DNA of 64,000 nucleotides from Prauserella isguenensis (lineage in GTDB: Bacteria > Actinomycetota > Actinomycetes > Mycobacteriales > Pseudonocardiaceae), in NCBI RefSeq assembly GCF_014191605.1, contig NZ_JACHWU010000002.1:620001-684000 (forward strand), given 5' to 3'. Positions within the stretch are counted from its first letter, which is position 1. Each line of letters starts with the position of its first letter. This document shows positions 23,813 to 32,742 of this stretch, piece after piece. Under the pieces are notes generated by a model. It saw only the letters and a program-made list of their open reading frames with translations, had not been told where the DNA came from and ran no database searches. The translations under genes were made by a program, and so were the position numbers.

Positions 23813-25606
23813 GTGCGCGAGTACAGCGCCCCAGCACTACGGCCCATCGCCGACGACGAGAACGCCTCCGACGTCGTCTGGGCCAACGCCGAGCGGTTCG
23901 GCGACACCGTGAGCTTCCGTCGGCTGATCGACGGTTCGTGGCGCGACGTCACCGCGCGCACCTTCGCCGCCGAGGTGCTCTCCGCCGCCAAGGGCCTCAT
24001 CGCCGCGGGCATCGAACACGGCGACCGCGTCGGGCTGATGTCGAAGACCCGCTACGAGTGGACCCTGTTCGACTTCGCGATCTGGGCCGCGGGCGGCGTC
24101 ACCGTGCCGATCTACGAGACGTCGTCGGCCGAGCAGGTCCACTGGATCCTGTCCGACTCGGGGGCCAAGGCCGTCGTCGTCGAGACGGCCGAGCACACCG
24201 CCGCCCTGAACGAGGTGCGCGACCGGCTGCCTGAGCTGGCCCACGCCTGGCAGATCGACGGCGACGCCGGCGCCGTCGAGACGCTGACCGCGCTCGGTGC
24301 CGACCGCGCCGACGACGACGTCCACACCCGCCGCCGCTCGGTGCGGGCCGACGACGTCGCGACGATCTGCTACACGTCCGGCACGACGGGCAGGCCGAAG
24401 GGCGTAACGCTCACCCATCGGAACCTGCTCTCCGAGGTGCGTGCCGACATCGACGCCTTCCCGGACCTGATGGAGTCCGGGAACTCGCTGCTGCTGTTCC
24501 TGCCGCTGGCCCACATCCTCGCGCGCGCCATCGCCATCACGGCGTTCTCCTCCCGCGTGACGCTCGGCCACACCGACACCACGGACCTGGTCGCCGACCT
24601 GGGCGCCTTCCGGCCGACGTTCGTCGTCGCCGTGCCGCGCGTGTTCGAGAAGGTCTACAACTCGGCCAAGCTCAAGGCCCACGCCGCCGGCAAGGGCAAG
24701 ATCTTCGACGCGGCCGAGGCCACCGCGATCGCCTACAGCCAAGCCACCGACGCGGGCAAGGTGGGCCTCGGCCTCAAGCTCAAGCACGCCGTGTTCGCCA
24801 AGCTCGTCTACAGCAAGCTCCACGCCGCCCTCGGCGGCCGGTGCATCGCCGCCGTCTCCGGTGGAGCGCCGCTCGGCACCCGGCTCGCCCACTTCTTCCG
24901 CGGCATCGGCGTTCCGGTGTTCGAGGGCTACGGCCTGACCGAGACCACCGCGGCCGCCTGCGTGAACACGCGTGACGCCTTCAAGGTCGGCACCGTCGGC
25001 AGGCCCGTCGCGGGCACGTCGGTGAAGGTCGCCGAGGACGGCGAGCTGATGCTTTCCGGCGGCGTGGTGTTCGGCGAGTACTGGCGCAACGAGCAGGCCA
25101 CGGCCGAATCGCTCGAGGACGGCTGGTTCCACACCGGCGACCTGGGTGAGGTCGACGACGAAGGTTTCGTCAAGATCACCGGCCGCAAGAAGGAGATCAT
25201 CGTGACGGCGGGCGGCAAGAACGTCGCCCCGTCGACGCTCGAGGACGCACTCAAGGCGCACCCGCTGATCAGCCAGGCGATGGTCGTCGGCGACCAGCGG
25301 CCGTTCATCGGCGCGCTGGTGACGATCGACGAGGAGTTCTTCCCCACCTGGAAGGAACAGAACGGTTTCTCCTCCGACGCCACCGTCGCCGACCTGGCCT
25401 CGGAGGAGAAGCTGCGTGCCGACGTGCAGTCCGCCGTGGACGACGCGAACAAGCTCGTCTCGCACGCCGAGGCCATCAAGAAGTTCAGCATCCTGCCGCA
25501 GGACTTCACCGAGGCGGGCGGCGAGGTCACACCGAGCATGAAGCTCAAGCGGGGCGTCGTGAGCAAGAACTACGCGGGCGACATCGACTCGCTGTACGCC
25601 AAGTAG
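23813..25606 (+). CDS. fadD15: long-chain fatty-acid-CoA ligase (FadD15-like)
   Basis: 597 residues, ANL superfamily. Motifs in order: ICYTSGTTGRPKGVTLTHRN (P-loop), LFLPLAHILARAI, VSGGAPLGTRL, VFEGYGLTETTAAAC, and GWFHTGDLGEVDDEGFVKITGRKKEIIVTAGGKNV with the hinge Asp and adenylate-binding residues. The C-terminal KLKRGVVSKNY carries the catalytic Lys. It activates long-chain fatty acids to acyl-CoA via acyl-AMP. The GTG start has GGAGG 6 nt upstream. The neighbourhood matches M. tuberculosis Rv2187. Confidence 0.94.
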   Translation: MREYSAPALRPIADDENASDVVWANAERFGDTVSFRRLIDGSWRDVTARTFAAEVLSAAKGLIAAGIEHGDRVGLMSKTRYEWTLFDFAIWAAGGVTVPIYETSSAEQVHWILSDSGAKAVVVETAEHTAALNEVRDRLPELAHAWQIDGDAGAVETLTALGADRADDDVHTRRRSVRADDVATICYTSGTTGRPKGVTLTHRNLLSEVRADIDAFPDLMESGNSLLLFLPLAHILARAIAITAFSSRVTLGHTDTTDLVADLGAFRPTFVVAVPRVFEKVYNSAKLKAHAAGKGKIFDAAEATAIAYSQATDAGKVGLGLKLKHAVFAKLVYSKLHAALGGRCIAAVSGGAPLGTRLAHFFRGIGVPVFEGYGLTETTAAACVNTRDAFKVGTVGRPVAGTSVKVAEDGELMLSGGVVFGEYWRNEQATAESLEDGWFHTGDLGEVDDEGFVKITGRKKEIIVTAGGKNVAPSTLEDALKAHPLISQAMVVGDQRPFIGALVTIDEEFFPTWKEQNGFSSDATVADLASEEKLRADVQSAVDDANKLVSHAEAIKKFSILPQDFTEAGGEVTPSMKLKRGVVSKNYAGDIDSLYAK

Positions 25607-25633
25607 GCCAGCGACGCGGAGGACCCGAGACGC

Positions 25634-25671
25634 CGAGAGGGGTGCTCACCCGATGGTGAGCACCCCTCTCG
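25634..25671. terminator. strong hairpin between fadD15 and pbpB
   Basis: CGAGAGGGGTGCTCACC pairs perfectly with its inverted copy across the tetraloop CGAT, a 17-bp stem. It sits between convergent genes, so it probably terminates both. No poly-T follows. Confidence 0.85.
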
Positions 25672-25698
25672 CATGTCCGGGCGGTCGTGGGTGTGCCG

Positions 25699-27636
25699 TC
25701 ACTGCCGCCGGATCAGCGGCACGACCGGTGCCTCCTTGTCCGAGAGTGGGATCTCGTAGCGCTGCGCGAGGTACGACGAGATCTGCTTGAACAGCGGCGC
25801 CGCCGAACTGCCCTCGGGCAATGTGGTGTCCGGGGCGTCGAGCCGGATGCCGACGACGAACCGCGGATCGTCGGCGGGCAGCATCCCGGCGAAGGTGATG
25901 TTGTAGAGCTCGTTGCTGTACGCACCGGTCTCGGGGTCCACCTGCTGACCCGTGCCGGTCTTGCCCGCGATCTGGTAGCCCTCGATCGCCGCCTGCGGAG
26001 CGGTGCCGCTCTCGTACATGTCCCCGTCCTGCGTCGTCGCCCGCAGCATGTTGCGCACGGCCTCGGCCGCCTTCGGGCTCACGACCCGCGTGCGATCCGG
26101 CTTCGGCTCGGGCACCCGCCTGCCGTCGGGGGTGCGGGTCGCGGCGACGACACGTGGCTCGACGCGCACGCCGTCGTTGGCGATCGCCTGGTACATGCCC
26201 GCCATCTGCAGCACCGTCATCGACAGGCCCTGCCCGATCGGCAGGTTGCCGAATGTCGTGCCCGACCACTGGTTGCGCGGCGGGACGAACCCGGGGCTCT
26301 CGCCCGGCAGGCCCGCACCGGTCCGCTGCCCGAGTCCGAACTTCTTCAGCAGGTCCATGTACCGGTCGGGGCCGAGCTCCTGGGCGAGCATCAGCGTGCC
26401 GACGTTCGACGACTTGGCGAAGATGCCCGTCGTGGTGAACGGCTGCGTGCCGTGCTCCCACGCGTCACGCACGGTGTGGTCCGCGACCTTCATCGAGCCG
26501 GGAACCCGGTGGACGTCCTTCGGGTCGGTGATCCCCTCCTCGATCGCGCCCGCGGCGGTGATGACCTTGTTCACCGACCCCGGTTCGAACGGCTGCGTCA
26601 CGGCCTTCTCCGTCATCAGAGCCGGGTCGAGGTTCTTCGGGTCGAGGGTCTTCTCACTGGTCAGCCCGTAGATCTCGCCCGTTTCCGAATCCAGGACGAC
26701 CGCGCTGCCACCCTCCGCGCGAGACTTCTCGACGTAGTCGGACAGCATCCGCTGCACGTTGTACTGCACGTCGGAATCGATGGTCAGTTCCAGGTCGGAG
26801 CCGGGGACCGCCGGTTGCACCTCCCGCTCCGTACCGGGGATCACGACGTCGGTGCCCTGTGCCGTGTCCACGACCTGCCGTCCCGGCTCACCCGTCAGCA
26901 CCCCGTTACGGGCGCTCTCCAACCCGGCCAGGCCCTCGATGTTGTGCTTGGACTGGTCCGGCTCCTCCATGCGCCAGTTGGCGAAGCCCACGATGTTCGA
27001 ACCGACCTTCCCGGCCGGGTACTCCCGGCGGGCACGCTTCTCGTAGCCGATCTCGGGGAACTTCTCCTGGATCTCGTCGGCCACCGACGGCTGCACGTCG
27101 TCGACGAGGTAGGTGAAACTCGAATCCTCGTCGTGGAAGGCGTCGAGCAGCTCGGATTCGGACGTCTTCCCCGACACCTTCTGCGCGATGAACTTCGCGA
27201 TCTCGGCGACCCGCGTGTCGAAGTTCTCGCCGGACTTCGGGTGCTTCTTCTCGTGCTCGTCCCAGTTCTTACGCATCAGCCGCAGATTCGCCCACAGCGT
27301 CCGCGTCTCCACACTGAAGGCGAGTTTCGCACCCTTGCGGTCCACAATGGAGCCACGTTGGGCCGGGATGTCGATCGTGGTCGTGCGCTGCTGTTCCGCC
27401 CGGGCCGACAGCGCCTCCGCCTGAAAACCCTGCACGTAGCCGAGTTTGAGACCGGTGGCGACGAGCACCACGACGAGCACGATCCGGCCGATGACGAACC
27501 GGCTCCGCGTGCCGCGGTCGGCCGGGGTGCCGGAGCGACGAGCCTTGGCCGAGTACGTCCGGCCCACCGGGCCGCGCCCCCGCGACGGCTCCGACCTGTT
27601 CGCGCCGCCCGGCCTGCCCGGTCGTTTCGGTCGCAT
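25699..27636 (-). CDS. pbpB: class B penicillin-binding protein (septal transpeptidase)
   Basis: 645 residues. A basic cytoplasmic arm leads to one membrane helix (about 48-66), then the dimerisation/pedestal domain (IPAQRGSIVDRKG). The transpeptidase domain has EPGSVNK (Ser354, Lys357), KSSNVG (409-413) and AGKTGTGQQ. It cross-links peptidoglycan at the septum. Position and length match PbpB (Rv2163c) downstream of mraZ-rsmH-ftsL. It is followed by no further mur gene inside this window because the neighbour is convergent fadD15, so the rest of the dcw cluster lies elsewhere. Confidence 0.94.
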   Translation of the reverse strand: MRPKRPGRPGGANRSEPSRGRGPVGRTYSAKARRSGTPADRGTRSRFVIGRIVLVVVLVATGLKLGYVQGFQAEALSARAEQQRTTTIDIPAQRGSIVDRKGAKLAFSVETRTLWANLRLMRKNWDEHEKKHPKSGENFDTRVAEIAKFIAQKVSGKTSESELLDAFHDEDSSFTYLVDDVQPSVADEIQEKFPEIGYEKRARREYPAGKVGSNIVGFANWRMEEPDQSKHNIEGLAGLESARNGVLTGEPGRQVVDTAQGTDVVIPGTEREVQPAVPGSDLELTIDSDVQYNVQRMLSDYVEKSRAEGGSAVVLDSETGEIYGLTSEKTLDPKNLDPALMTEKAVTQPFEPGSVNKVITAAGAIEEGITDPKDVHRVPGSMKVADHTVRDAWEHGTQPFTTTGIFAKSSNVGTLMLAQELGPDRYMDLLKKFGLGQRTGAGLPGESPGFVPPRNQWSGTTFGNLPIGQGLSMTVLQMAGMYQAIANDGVRVEPRVVAATRTPDGRRVPEPKPDRTRVVSPKAAEAVRNMLRATTQDGDMYESGTAPQAAIEGYQIAGKTGTGQQVDPETGAYSNELYNITFAGMLPADDPRFVVGIRLDAPDTTLPEGSSAAPLFKQISSYLAQRYEIPLSDKEAPVVPLIRRQ

Positions 27637-27697
27637 CGGTCCCCTCCGGTTCGTTCACGTTCTCCCTTCCCGCACCGGCGGCAGGCGGGACCGGGAG

Positions 27698-28546
27698 TCA
27701 GTCGGCGGTCTCCCCAGCGCCTGAGTCCGCGGGCCGGTCACCGTCGCCGGTGGTTCCAGTGTCGCCGCCCCGGCCGCCGACGCCGCCGTCCCCGCGGTCA
27801 CCGCGCGTGTCGTCCCCGGCCTGCCGGTCACGCTGCTGCGCCCGGTCGCCCTGCGCATCGCCCGCCTGTCCGTCACCGGCCTGCCGGTCACGGCTCTGCG
27901 TGCCGGCACCGTCACCCTGTGCACCGCCGGAGCGCCCGTCACGGTCGCCCGCGTCGTTCGCGTCCCCGCCGGGACGCCCGGTCGACGGCTGCTGCGGTGC
28001 GGGCGGGCTCGCCCGCTCCGACTCACCGACCACGCGCACCGTGCCGTCGTCGCGCACGACGAGCCGGGCCGGATTGCCGCCCGGCACCATGCCCAGGTCC
28101 CTCGCACGCTCCGCGAGCCGTGCCGGCGCCTCGGCCGAGGCGACCGCGCGCTGCAGTTCCTCCGACCGCTCGGCCAGCGAGGCGTTGTTCTGCCGGAGCT
28201 GTTCGAGGCGGTACGAGTCGGAGATCGCCTGGGTCGAGAGCCACAACGTCGTCGCCACCCCCACGGCCATCAGGGCCATGAGCATCAACACGAACGACGC
28301 GCGCGATTTCGGCCAGCTCAGTCGAATGCGCAGCCTGCGTGGCTCCGGCGTCTCCCGGCGTTCGGTCTGCCGCTGCAGCGTCTCGGCGCGCTGGGCCCGC
28401 CGGGCGTACGCGCGCTCCGCCGCGGAACTGCGTCGCCGCGGCGATCCGGTTTCGGGAGCGGAGGTCGGCGCCTGCCTCGCGGTGCGGCGCGGGGTCTGCC
28501 GCGGCCGCTCGACCGGCTGAGTACGAGGACGTGCGGGTGCAGTCAT
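27698..28546 (-). CDS. FtsL-like cell-division protein with long repetitive tail
   Basis: 282 residues. A basic, proline-rich cytoplasmic arm (1-80) precedes one membrane helix (about 83-105). A leucine-zipper coil follows (about 108-138: [21 protein letters not shown]), then [17 protein letters not shown], which is typical of actinobacterial FtsL/DivIC. From about 178 to the end, some 105 residues are a Gly/Asp/Gln repeat with DRQAGD units that would lie outside the membrane. The start overlaps the rsmH stop (ATGA). It scaffolds the divisome with FtsQ/FtsB. The tail is unusually long. Confidence 0.85.
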   Translation of the reverse strand: MTAPARPRTQPVERPRQTPRRTARQAPTSAPETGSPRRRSSAAERAYARRAQRAETLQRQTERRETPEPRRLRIRLSWPKSRASFVLMLMALMAVGVATTLWLSTQAISDSYRLEQLRQNNASLAERSEELQRAVASAEAPARLAERARDLGMVPGGNPARLVVRDDGTVRVVGESERASPPAPQQPSTGRPGGDANDAGDRDGRSGGAQGDGAGTQSRDRQAGDGQAGDAQGDRAQQRDRQAGDDTRGDRGDGGVGGRGGDTGTTGDGDRPADSGAGETAD

Positions 28547-29502
28547 GAGGCAGCCGCTCCAATCCGCTCGGCCGCGCGCAGCCGTACCGACGCCGCACGC
28601 GGGTTGTGCTCGATCTCCTGCTCGCCCGCCTTCTCGGCACCGCGGGTGAGCAGGCGGAACTCGGGTCCGTGCCCGGGAAGCTCGACGGGCAGCCCCTCCG
28701 GGGTCCGCGAGGTGGCACGGTCGGCCAGGGCACGTTTGACGATGCGGTCCTCGAGCGAGTGGTAGGCCTCGACGACGATCCGGCCGCCCTCACGCAGTGC
28801 GTCGAGCGCGGCCGGCACCGCGGCCCGCAGCACGTCCAGCTCCCGGTTGACCTCGATGCGCAACGCCTGGAACGTCCGCTTCGCAGGATGTCCACCTGTG
28901 CGCCTGCTCGCTGCGGGCACGACGTCGTAGAGCAATCGCACGAGACGGTCGCTCCGGTCGAAGGGCTCGGATTCCCGTTCCGCGACGACGGCCTTCGCGA
29001 TCCTCTGCGCGAACCGCTCCTCGCCGTACTCGCGCAGGATCCGCGTCAGCTCCGCGACCGAGTACGTGTTGAGGACGTCGGCGGCCCGCGGGCCGGTGGT
29101 CTGGTCCATCCGCATGTCCAGCGGAGCGTCCTGCGCGTAGGCGAACCCGCGGTCGGCGACGTCGAGCTGCATCGACGAGACACCCAGGTCCATCAGTACG
29201 CCGTCCACATGCGACAGCTCGAGCTCGTCCAGGACGTCGGGCAGCTCGTCGTAGACCGCGTGGACGTAGTCGACCCGATCGCCGTGACGAGACAATCGCT
29301 GCCGGGCACGGTCGAGGGCGTTCGGATCCCGGTCCAGACCGACCAGCCGCAACCGCGGGTGGTCGGCCAGCAGCGCGTCGGCGTGGCCGCCGAGGCCGAG
29401 CGTGGTGTCGACGAGCACCGCGTCCCGGTCCCTCAGCGCGGGAGCCAGCAATGCGGTGACGCGGTCGAGCAGCACGGGCAGGTGCGCGGAATCACTGGTC
29501 AC
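28543..29502 (-). CDS. rsmH: 16S rRNA (cytosine-1402-N4)-methyltransferase
   Basis: 319 residues, also called Mra[15 protein letters not shown] starts the protein, then [15 protein letters not shown] (SAM-binding loop), [16 protein letters not shown] and [29 protein letters not shown] near the C-terminus completes the family signature. It methylates C1402 of 16S rRNA in the decoding centre. The GTG start has GGAAGGGGG upstream. The 5' flank holds a long folded region like the actinobacterial mraW RNA motif. It is second in the mraZ operon. Confidence 0.95.
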   Translation of the reverse strand: MTSDSAHLPVLLDRVTALLAPALRDRDAVLVDTTLGLGGHADALLADHPRLRLVGLDRDPNALDRARQRLSRHGDRVDYVHAVYDELPDVLDELELSHVDGVLMDLGVSSMQLDVADRGFAYAQDAPLDMRMDQTTGPRAADVLNTYSVAELTRILREYGEERFAQRIAKAVVAERESEPFDRSDRLVRLLYDVVPAASRRTGGHPAKRTFQALRIEVNRELDVLRAAVPAALDALREGGRIVVEAYHSLEDRIVKRALADRATSRTPEGLPVELPGHGPEFRLLTRGAEKAGEQEIEHNPRAASVRLRAAERIGAAAS

Positions 29503-29539
29503 TGCGCCCCCTTCCGCCCCGCCCCACCGGGACTTCTCT

Positions 29540-29669
29540 CCCCGACGCGGGGCGGATGCCTACAGGTTGCGGGCCTGATACCGGGGAAGGTGCATCAGGG
29601 CCGCAGCCTGAGGGCATCCGCGCCCACGTCGCCTGTCGTTGCTTCCCGTGTCCCCGACGACCCGGGAAG
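29540..29669 (-). ncRNA. mraW-motif-like structured 5' leader of rsmH
   Basis: On the minus strand between mraZ and rsmH. An outer stem GCGGATGCC/GGCATCCGC (29613-29621 with 29552-29560) encloses a long imperfect helix, CAGGCTGCGGCCCTGAT with ATCAGGCCCGCAACCTG. It is flanked by hairpins CCCCG-CGT-CGGGG (29540-29552) and CTTCCCG/CGGGAAG (29642-29669). A conserved structured RNA, the mraW motif, is known from this exact place in actinobacteria. Identity is inferred from position and fold, not from a covariance search. Confidence 0.6.
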
Positions 29670-29700
29670 CACGCCGCGACCGGACGTCGGAGATTCCGTG

Positions 29701-30132
29701 TCAGAAGACACCGGGCAGGATCTCCTCCTGCGCCTTGGCGTAGTTGTCCTCGTTCTCGTCCAGATAGGACTGCCACGCCTCGGAATCCCAGATCTCCAGC
29801 CTGGTGATCGCCCCGATCACCACGCATTCCTTGTTGAGCCCGGCATAGCGCCGCAGCTCGGGTGCGATCGGAATCCGGCCCTGGCTGTCCGGCCGCTGCT
29901 CATCGGTGCCCGCGAACAGGTACCGCTGATAGGCCCGCACCGATTCGTTCGTGAACGGGGCCTCCGCGACCTTCCTGGCCATCTGCTCGAACTCCGCTCG
30001 CGGGAAGACGTAGAGGCAGTGGTCCTGACCTTTGGTGATCATCAGGCCCCCGGCCAGCGCTTCCCGGAACTTCGAGGGCAACGTGAGCCGCCCTTTGTCG
30101 TCCAGCTTCGGGGTGTGAGTGCCGAGGAACAT
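29701..30132 (-). CDS. mraZ: MraZ, transcriptional regulator of the dcw cluster
   Basis: 143 residues, the standard length. It begins [22 protein letters not shown]. Two AbrB-like SpoVT halves each contain a DxxGR motif: LDDKGRL, and [18 protein letters not shown]. The ATG at 30132 follows GGGGAGGTGG. MraZ rings bind phased TGGGG-type repeats in their own promoter and repress the operon. Such repeats are seen 77-111 bp upstream of this start. It is first in the operon mraZ-rsmH-ftsL-pbpB. Confidence 0.95.
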   Translation of the reverse strand: MFLGTHTPKLDDKGRLTLPSKFREALAGGLMITKGQDHCLYVFPRAEFEQMARKVAEAPFTNESVRAYQRYLFAGTDEQRPDSQGRIPIAPELRRYAGLNKECVVIGAITRLEIWDSEAWQSYLDENEDNYAKAQEEILPGVF

Positions 30133-30208
30133 CGGCCTCCACCTCCCCTGCCGAGCCCGCAGTCCTTCCCGTCGGACCTGCCGGCATCGACCACGGAGCT
30201 CCCTTCCG

Positions 30209-30243
30209 CCCCACTGGTCACCACCGTACCCCACTTCTCCCCA
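30209..30243 (-). promoter_or_regulatory. MraZ box array of the mraZ operon
   Basis: On the minus strand TGGGG, TGGGG, TGGTG and TGGGG begin at exact 10-bp steps (CCCCA at 30239, 30229, CACCA at 30219, CCCCA at 30209). This helically phased set is the expected MraZ operator, 77-111 bp before mraZ. Confidence 0.7.
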
Positions 30244-30317
30244 CAGTCAACGAGAAAACCGCGAGAGCAGCCGGGTTTGCGACGAGTTCACGCAGGTCAC
30301 AGCAGTGGTTCAACCGT

Positions 30318-30333
30318 GGGGAGAAGTGGGGGA
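30318..30333 (+). promoter_or_regulatory. second, inverted MraZ-like box
   Basis: GTGGGGAGAAGTGGGG on the plus strand is the exact inverted copy of 30229-30244 and lies 73 bp away. It repeats the two-box unit (TGGGG at 30319 and 30329). No plus-strand gene follows nearby. Confidence 0.5.
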
Positions 30334-30608
30334 AGATCGCCGCCCCGGGGGATGTCACCGCCGCGGAGACGAATATCCGGCGCCGGTTTGGTCCGATTCA
30401 CTGGGCGAATCCGGGGACCGGGACGCCCGGTGGGCGGCGGTGGGCAGCGCCGTGGGGAAGGGTGGCCGGGCCCGTGGGGCACGGTGAGTGGGGCCGTGTG
30501 GGGTGAGGGGCAGAGGTGGGGGATGGAGGTGGGGATGGAGGTGGGGTGGAGCCGTCCGAGAAGAGGCTCGACGAGCGAGCCGGTGGGGTGCGCGGCCGGC
30601 CCGGGCCG
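30334..30608. repeat. non-coding G-rich stretch with GATGGAGGTGGG repeats
   Basis: No gene seen. About 30481-30550 is strongly purine- and G-rich on the plus strand with many GTGGGG words. At 30522-30545 two perfect 12-bp GATGGAGGTGGG units stand in tandem. The runs of three to five G at close spacing could form quadruplexes. The stretch separates the mraZ promoter from the 3' end of espG. Confidence 0.5.
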
Positions 30609-31391
30609 TCAGCGGATGCCGGCGGCCGCCGCGGACCCGGCTCGGGTGGTCTGTTCCGCGACGAGGTCGGCGAGCCGGGTCGCCACCCGTTCGCGGTCGG
30701 CAGGCGCGAACGTCAGCCAGGAGTCGTCGTCGGAACGCGGCGCCACGGTGGCGGTGTAGGCGCCGACGTCGGTGAGGAACCAGCTCAGGCCGCCCTGCCG
30801 GACGAGCCGGGTGGCCTCGCGCCGGTACACGGAGAACTGCCCCGCGGCGAGTACCGGCCGCGCCTGAACGGCCAGCACCTCCCGCACCTGGTCGTCGCGT
30901 GACCGCGAGCCGCTGCCGCCGTCGTACACGGGGTCGGCCGCCGCGTCGAGCGCTGTCGAGGGCAGACTCACGCCCCGTCCGGGACCTGCGTCGACCTCGG
31001 GCAGGATGGCGGCCGCCTCGGCGCAGGCCCGGCCGTCGCCCACGGTGTCGAGGCCGATGGTCCGGTTCGGCTGCACGGCCAGCACTCCCCTGCCGCCCGC
31101 CGACTCGGCGACAAGGCCGCGCAACGGGTCGGTGTCGGCGGCGTCGAACAGCACTTCGCAGTCGATCAGCACGGAGGCGCGGGCGATCCCGGTCAGCCGG
31201 GCCCGCAGGGCCTCGTCCAGCTCGCCGGGATACAGGCCGCGGTCGGCGAGATTGGCGTAGACCTCCTGCCGGATCCGCGCGCGTTCCTCGGCGGTGCTGC
31301 CCACGCTCGGCACGGCCAGCACCGCGGGCGGTGGGCCGAGGTCGAGGTCCGACCAGAGGACGTCGAACGCCGACGCCGAGAGGCGGATCAT
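30609..31391 (-). CDS. ESX secretion-associated protein, EspG family
   Basis: 260 residues. It begins MIRLSASAFDVLWSDLDLG, the usual EspG entry, and has AEERARIRQEVYANLADRGL and FSVYRREATRLVRQGGLSWFLTDVGAYT. EspG proteins are cytosolic chaperones that hold PE/PPE-type substrates before type VII secretion. It overlaps the PPE-like gene by 4 bp, so chaperone and likely client are translationally coupled. No EccC-type ATPase or membrane component is in the window, so the secretion machine must be elsewhere. Confidence 0.8.
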   Translation of the reverse strand: MIRLSASAFDVLWSDLDLGPPPAVLAVPSVGSTAEERARIRQEVYANLADRGLYPGELDEALRARLTGIARASVLIDCEVLFDAADTDPLRGLVAESAGGRGVLAVQPNRTIGLDTVGDGRACAEAAAILPEVDAGPGRGVSLPSTALDAAADPVYDGGSGSRSRDDQVREVLAVQARPVLAAGQFSVYRREATRLVRQGGLSWFLTDVGAYTATVAPRSDDDSWLTFAPADRERVATRLADLVAEQTTRAGSAAAAGIR

Positions 31392-32029
31392 GCCGGCCCG
31401 CCCAGCCGCGGCGGCACGGTGAACGACCGCACCCCCGCGGCGTCGCGCAGCGCGAGGTCGCGCGCGTGGAGCACGTCGACGGCCCGGCGCCGGGCCTCCT
31501 CCGCCTCGGCGCGGCGCTGCGCCATCGCGTCGGTCAGACCTGCGAGGGCTGTGAGATCGCCGGCGCCCATGGCGTCACGGATCATCCCGCCCGGGTCGTA
31601 CGACACCGGATCCGGCATGGCCGACCGCGCGTGCGCCGCCGCGCCCGCCTGCGCCGAGACGGCGCCGCCCAGCGCGTCGGCGGTCGCGGCCGCCTGGCCC
31701 GCCCACGCCGTGGCCCGGTCCAGCGCGGCCCGCAACGCCCGGCCCGCCTCGCCCTGCCACGCCTCCTCGGAGGCCGCCGACGAGGCCGCCAGCTGCTCGC
31801 TCGCCTGCTGCAACGTCCGGCCGAGACTCCGCCAACCCTCTCCGATCTCGCCCGCGGACTCGGGGTCGTTGCCGGCATCGACCAGGGTCTTGAGCCGGTC
31901 GTGGCTGTACCACTCGTACCGCACGTCCGGCTGGGGAACCCGGGACTCGCCGGCGTCGCCGCCTCCGCCCGCCGCGGTCCCGTGCGATGGTTCACCGTGT
32001 CGGGATTCGTCGTGTCGGGATTCGCTCAT
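31388..32029 (-). CDS. PPE-like/WXG-superfamily ESX substrate
   Basis: 213 residues. After a His/Ser/Glu-rich arm (SRHDESRHGEPSHG) comes a long helical hairpin. YEWYSHDRLKTLVDAGNDP precedes a helix with GWRSLGRTLQQASEQLAASS, then EAWQGEAGRALRAALDR, a W-x-G-like turn (WQG) between two helices. The rest is alanine-rich helix. This is the PPE/WXG four-helix arrangement of type VII substrates in Pseudonocardiaceae. It sits between the DUF3558 lipoprotein and EspG genes with 4-bp overlaps on both sides. Confidence 0.72.
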   Translation of the reverse strand: MSESRHDESRHGEPSHGTAAGGGGDAGESRVPQPDVRYEWYSHDRLKTLVDAGNDPESAGEIGEGWRSLGRTLQQASEQLAASSAASEEAWQGEAGRALRAALDRATAWAGQAAATADALGGAVSAQAGAAAHARSAMPDPVSYDPGGMIRDAMGAGDLTALAGLTDAMAQRRAEAEEARRRAVDVLHARDLALRDAAGVRSFTVPPRLGGPA

Positions 32030-32742
32030 CCGGTTCTCCCCGGCAGATCGGGTGCGATCAGCTCCGCCACGGTGGACGCGCGCTCGCAGGACTCACGGGT
32101 GCCGCGGAAGTCCGCCGTGGACACATCGATGTGGACCGACGAGGTGGACCCGGCGGCGAGCAGCACCGTGCAGGTGCCGTCGTCGGCGACCGGGTCGGCC
32201 ACCCGCTGTGCCTCGCGGCCCGCGATCCGCAGCGGCGTAGCCTCCCCGTCCGGCCGGAGGTCGGCCAGTGCGGAGGTCGTGTCGAACGTGACGGTGACCC
32301 CGCCGGCGCCCTGTTCGGTGTAGTCGCACGCCGGGACCGAACCGACGGTCCGCCGCTCGCCCGGCACGGCCAACCCTGCGGTCGACCGTTCGGCGGGAGT
32401 CAGCCATGCGCACGGATCGGTCTCGGCCGGGGACGCACTCGACGGCTCCGCACTCTCCGACGGCGTGTTCTCCGACGACGCGGCCGGGGACGCACCACCT
32501 GGGCCCGCCGCCTCCCCGCCCGCCGCGCCACACGCGGAGGCGCCGAGCAGGCCCGCCGCCGACAGCACCGTCACGAGCGCCACGCGCAGCGGTGATTCGA
32601 CCCCATGCGATCCGAGCCCGCGCGATCCGAGTCGATGTGCTCCGACCCCATGTGCTCCGACTCGATGTGCGCCGGAACCGCGCGCTCCGGGGCCGGTACC
32701 CGCGGAGCCCGTGCCGCGCGACCCCGGGAACCGCCCGTTCAC
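32026..32742 (-). CDS. DUF3558 lipoprotein
   Basis: 238 residues from a GTG overlapping the preceding stop (GTGA). The first 50 residues contain degenerate five-residue repeats (GAHRVGAHGVGAHRLGSRGLGS) before a signal helix (LRVALVTVLSAAGLLGASAC) with a lipobox-like end; a later start may therefore be used. The mature domain shows PCAWLTPAERSTAGL and CDYTEQGAGGVTVTFDT, typical of DUF3558. It is presumably a surface lipoprotein accompanying the ESX cassette. The exact role is unknown. Confidence 0.78.
   Translation of the reverse strand: MNGRFPGSRGTGSAGTGPGARGSGAHRVGAHGVGAHRLGSRGLGSHGVESPLRVALVTVLSAAGLLGASACGAAGGEAAGPGGASPAASSENTPSESAEPSSASPAETDPCAWLTPAERSTAGLAVPGERRTVGSVPACDYTEQGAGGVTVTFDTTSALADLRPDGEATPLRIAGREAQRVADPVADDGTCTVLLAAGSTSSVHIDVSTADFRGTRESCERASTVAELIAPDLPGRTG

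Noticed and set aside
25687-28281. An 864-codon plus-strand frame opposite pbpB
   Set aside because: Composition and position are those of the antisense shadow of pbpB and ftsL; no family motif is present.
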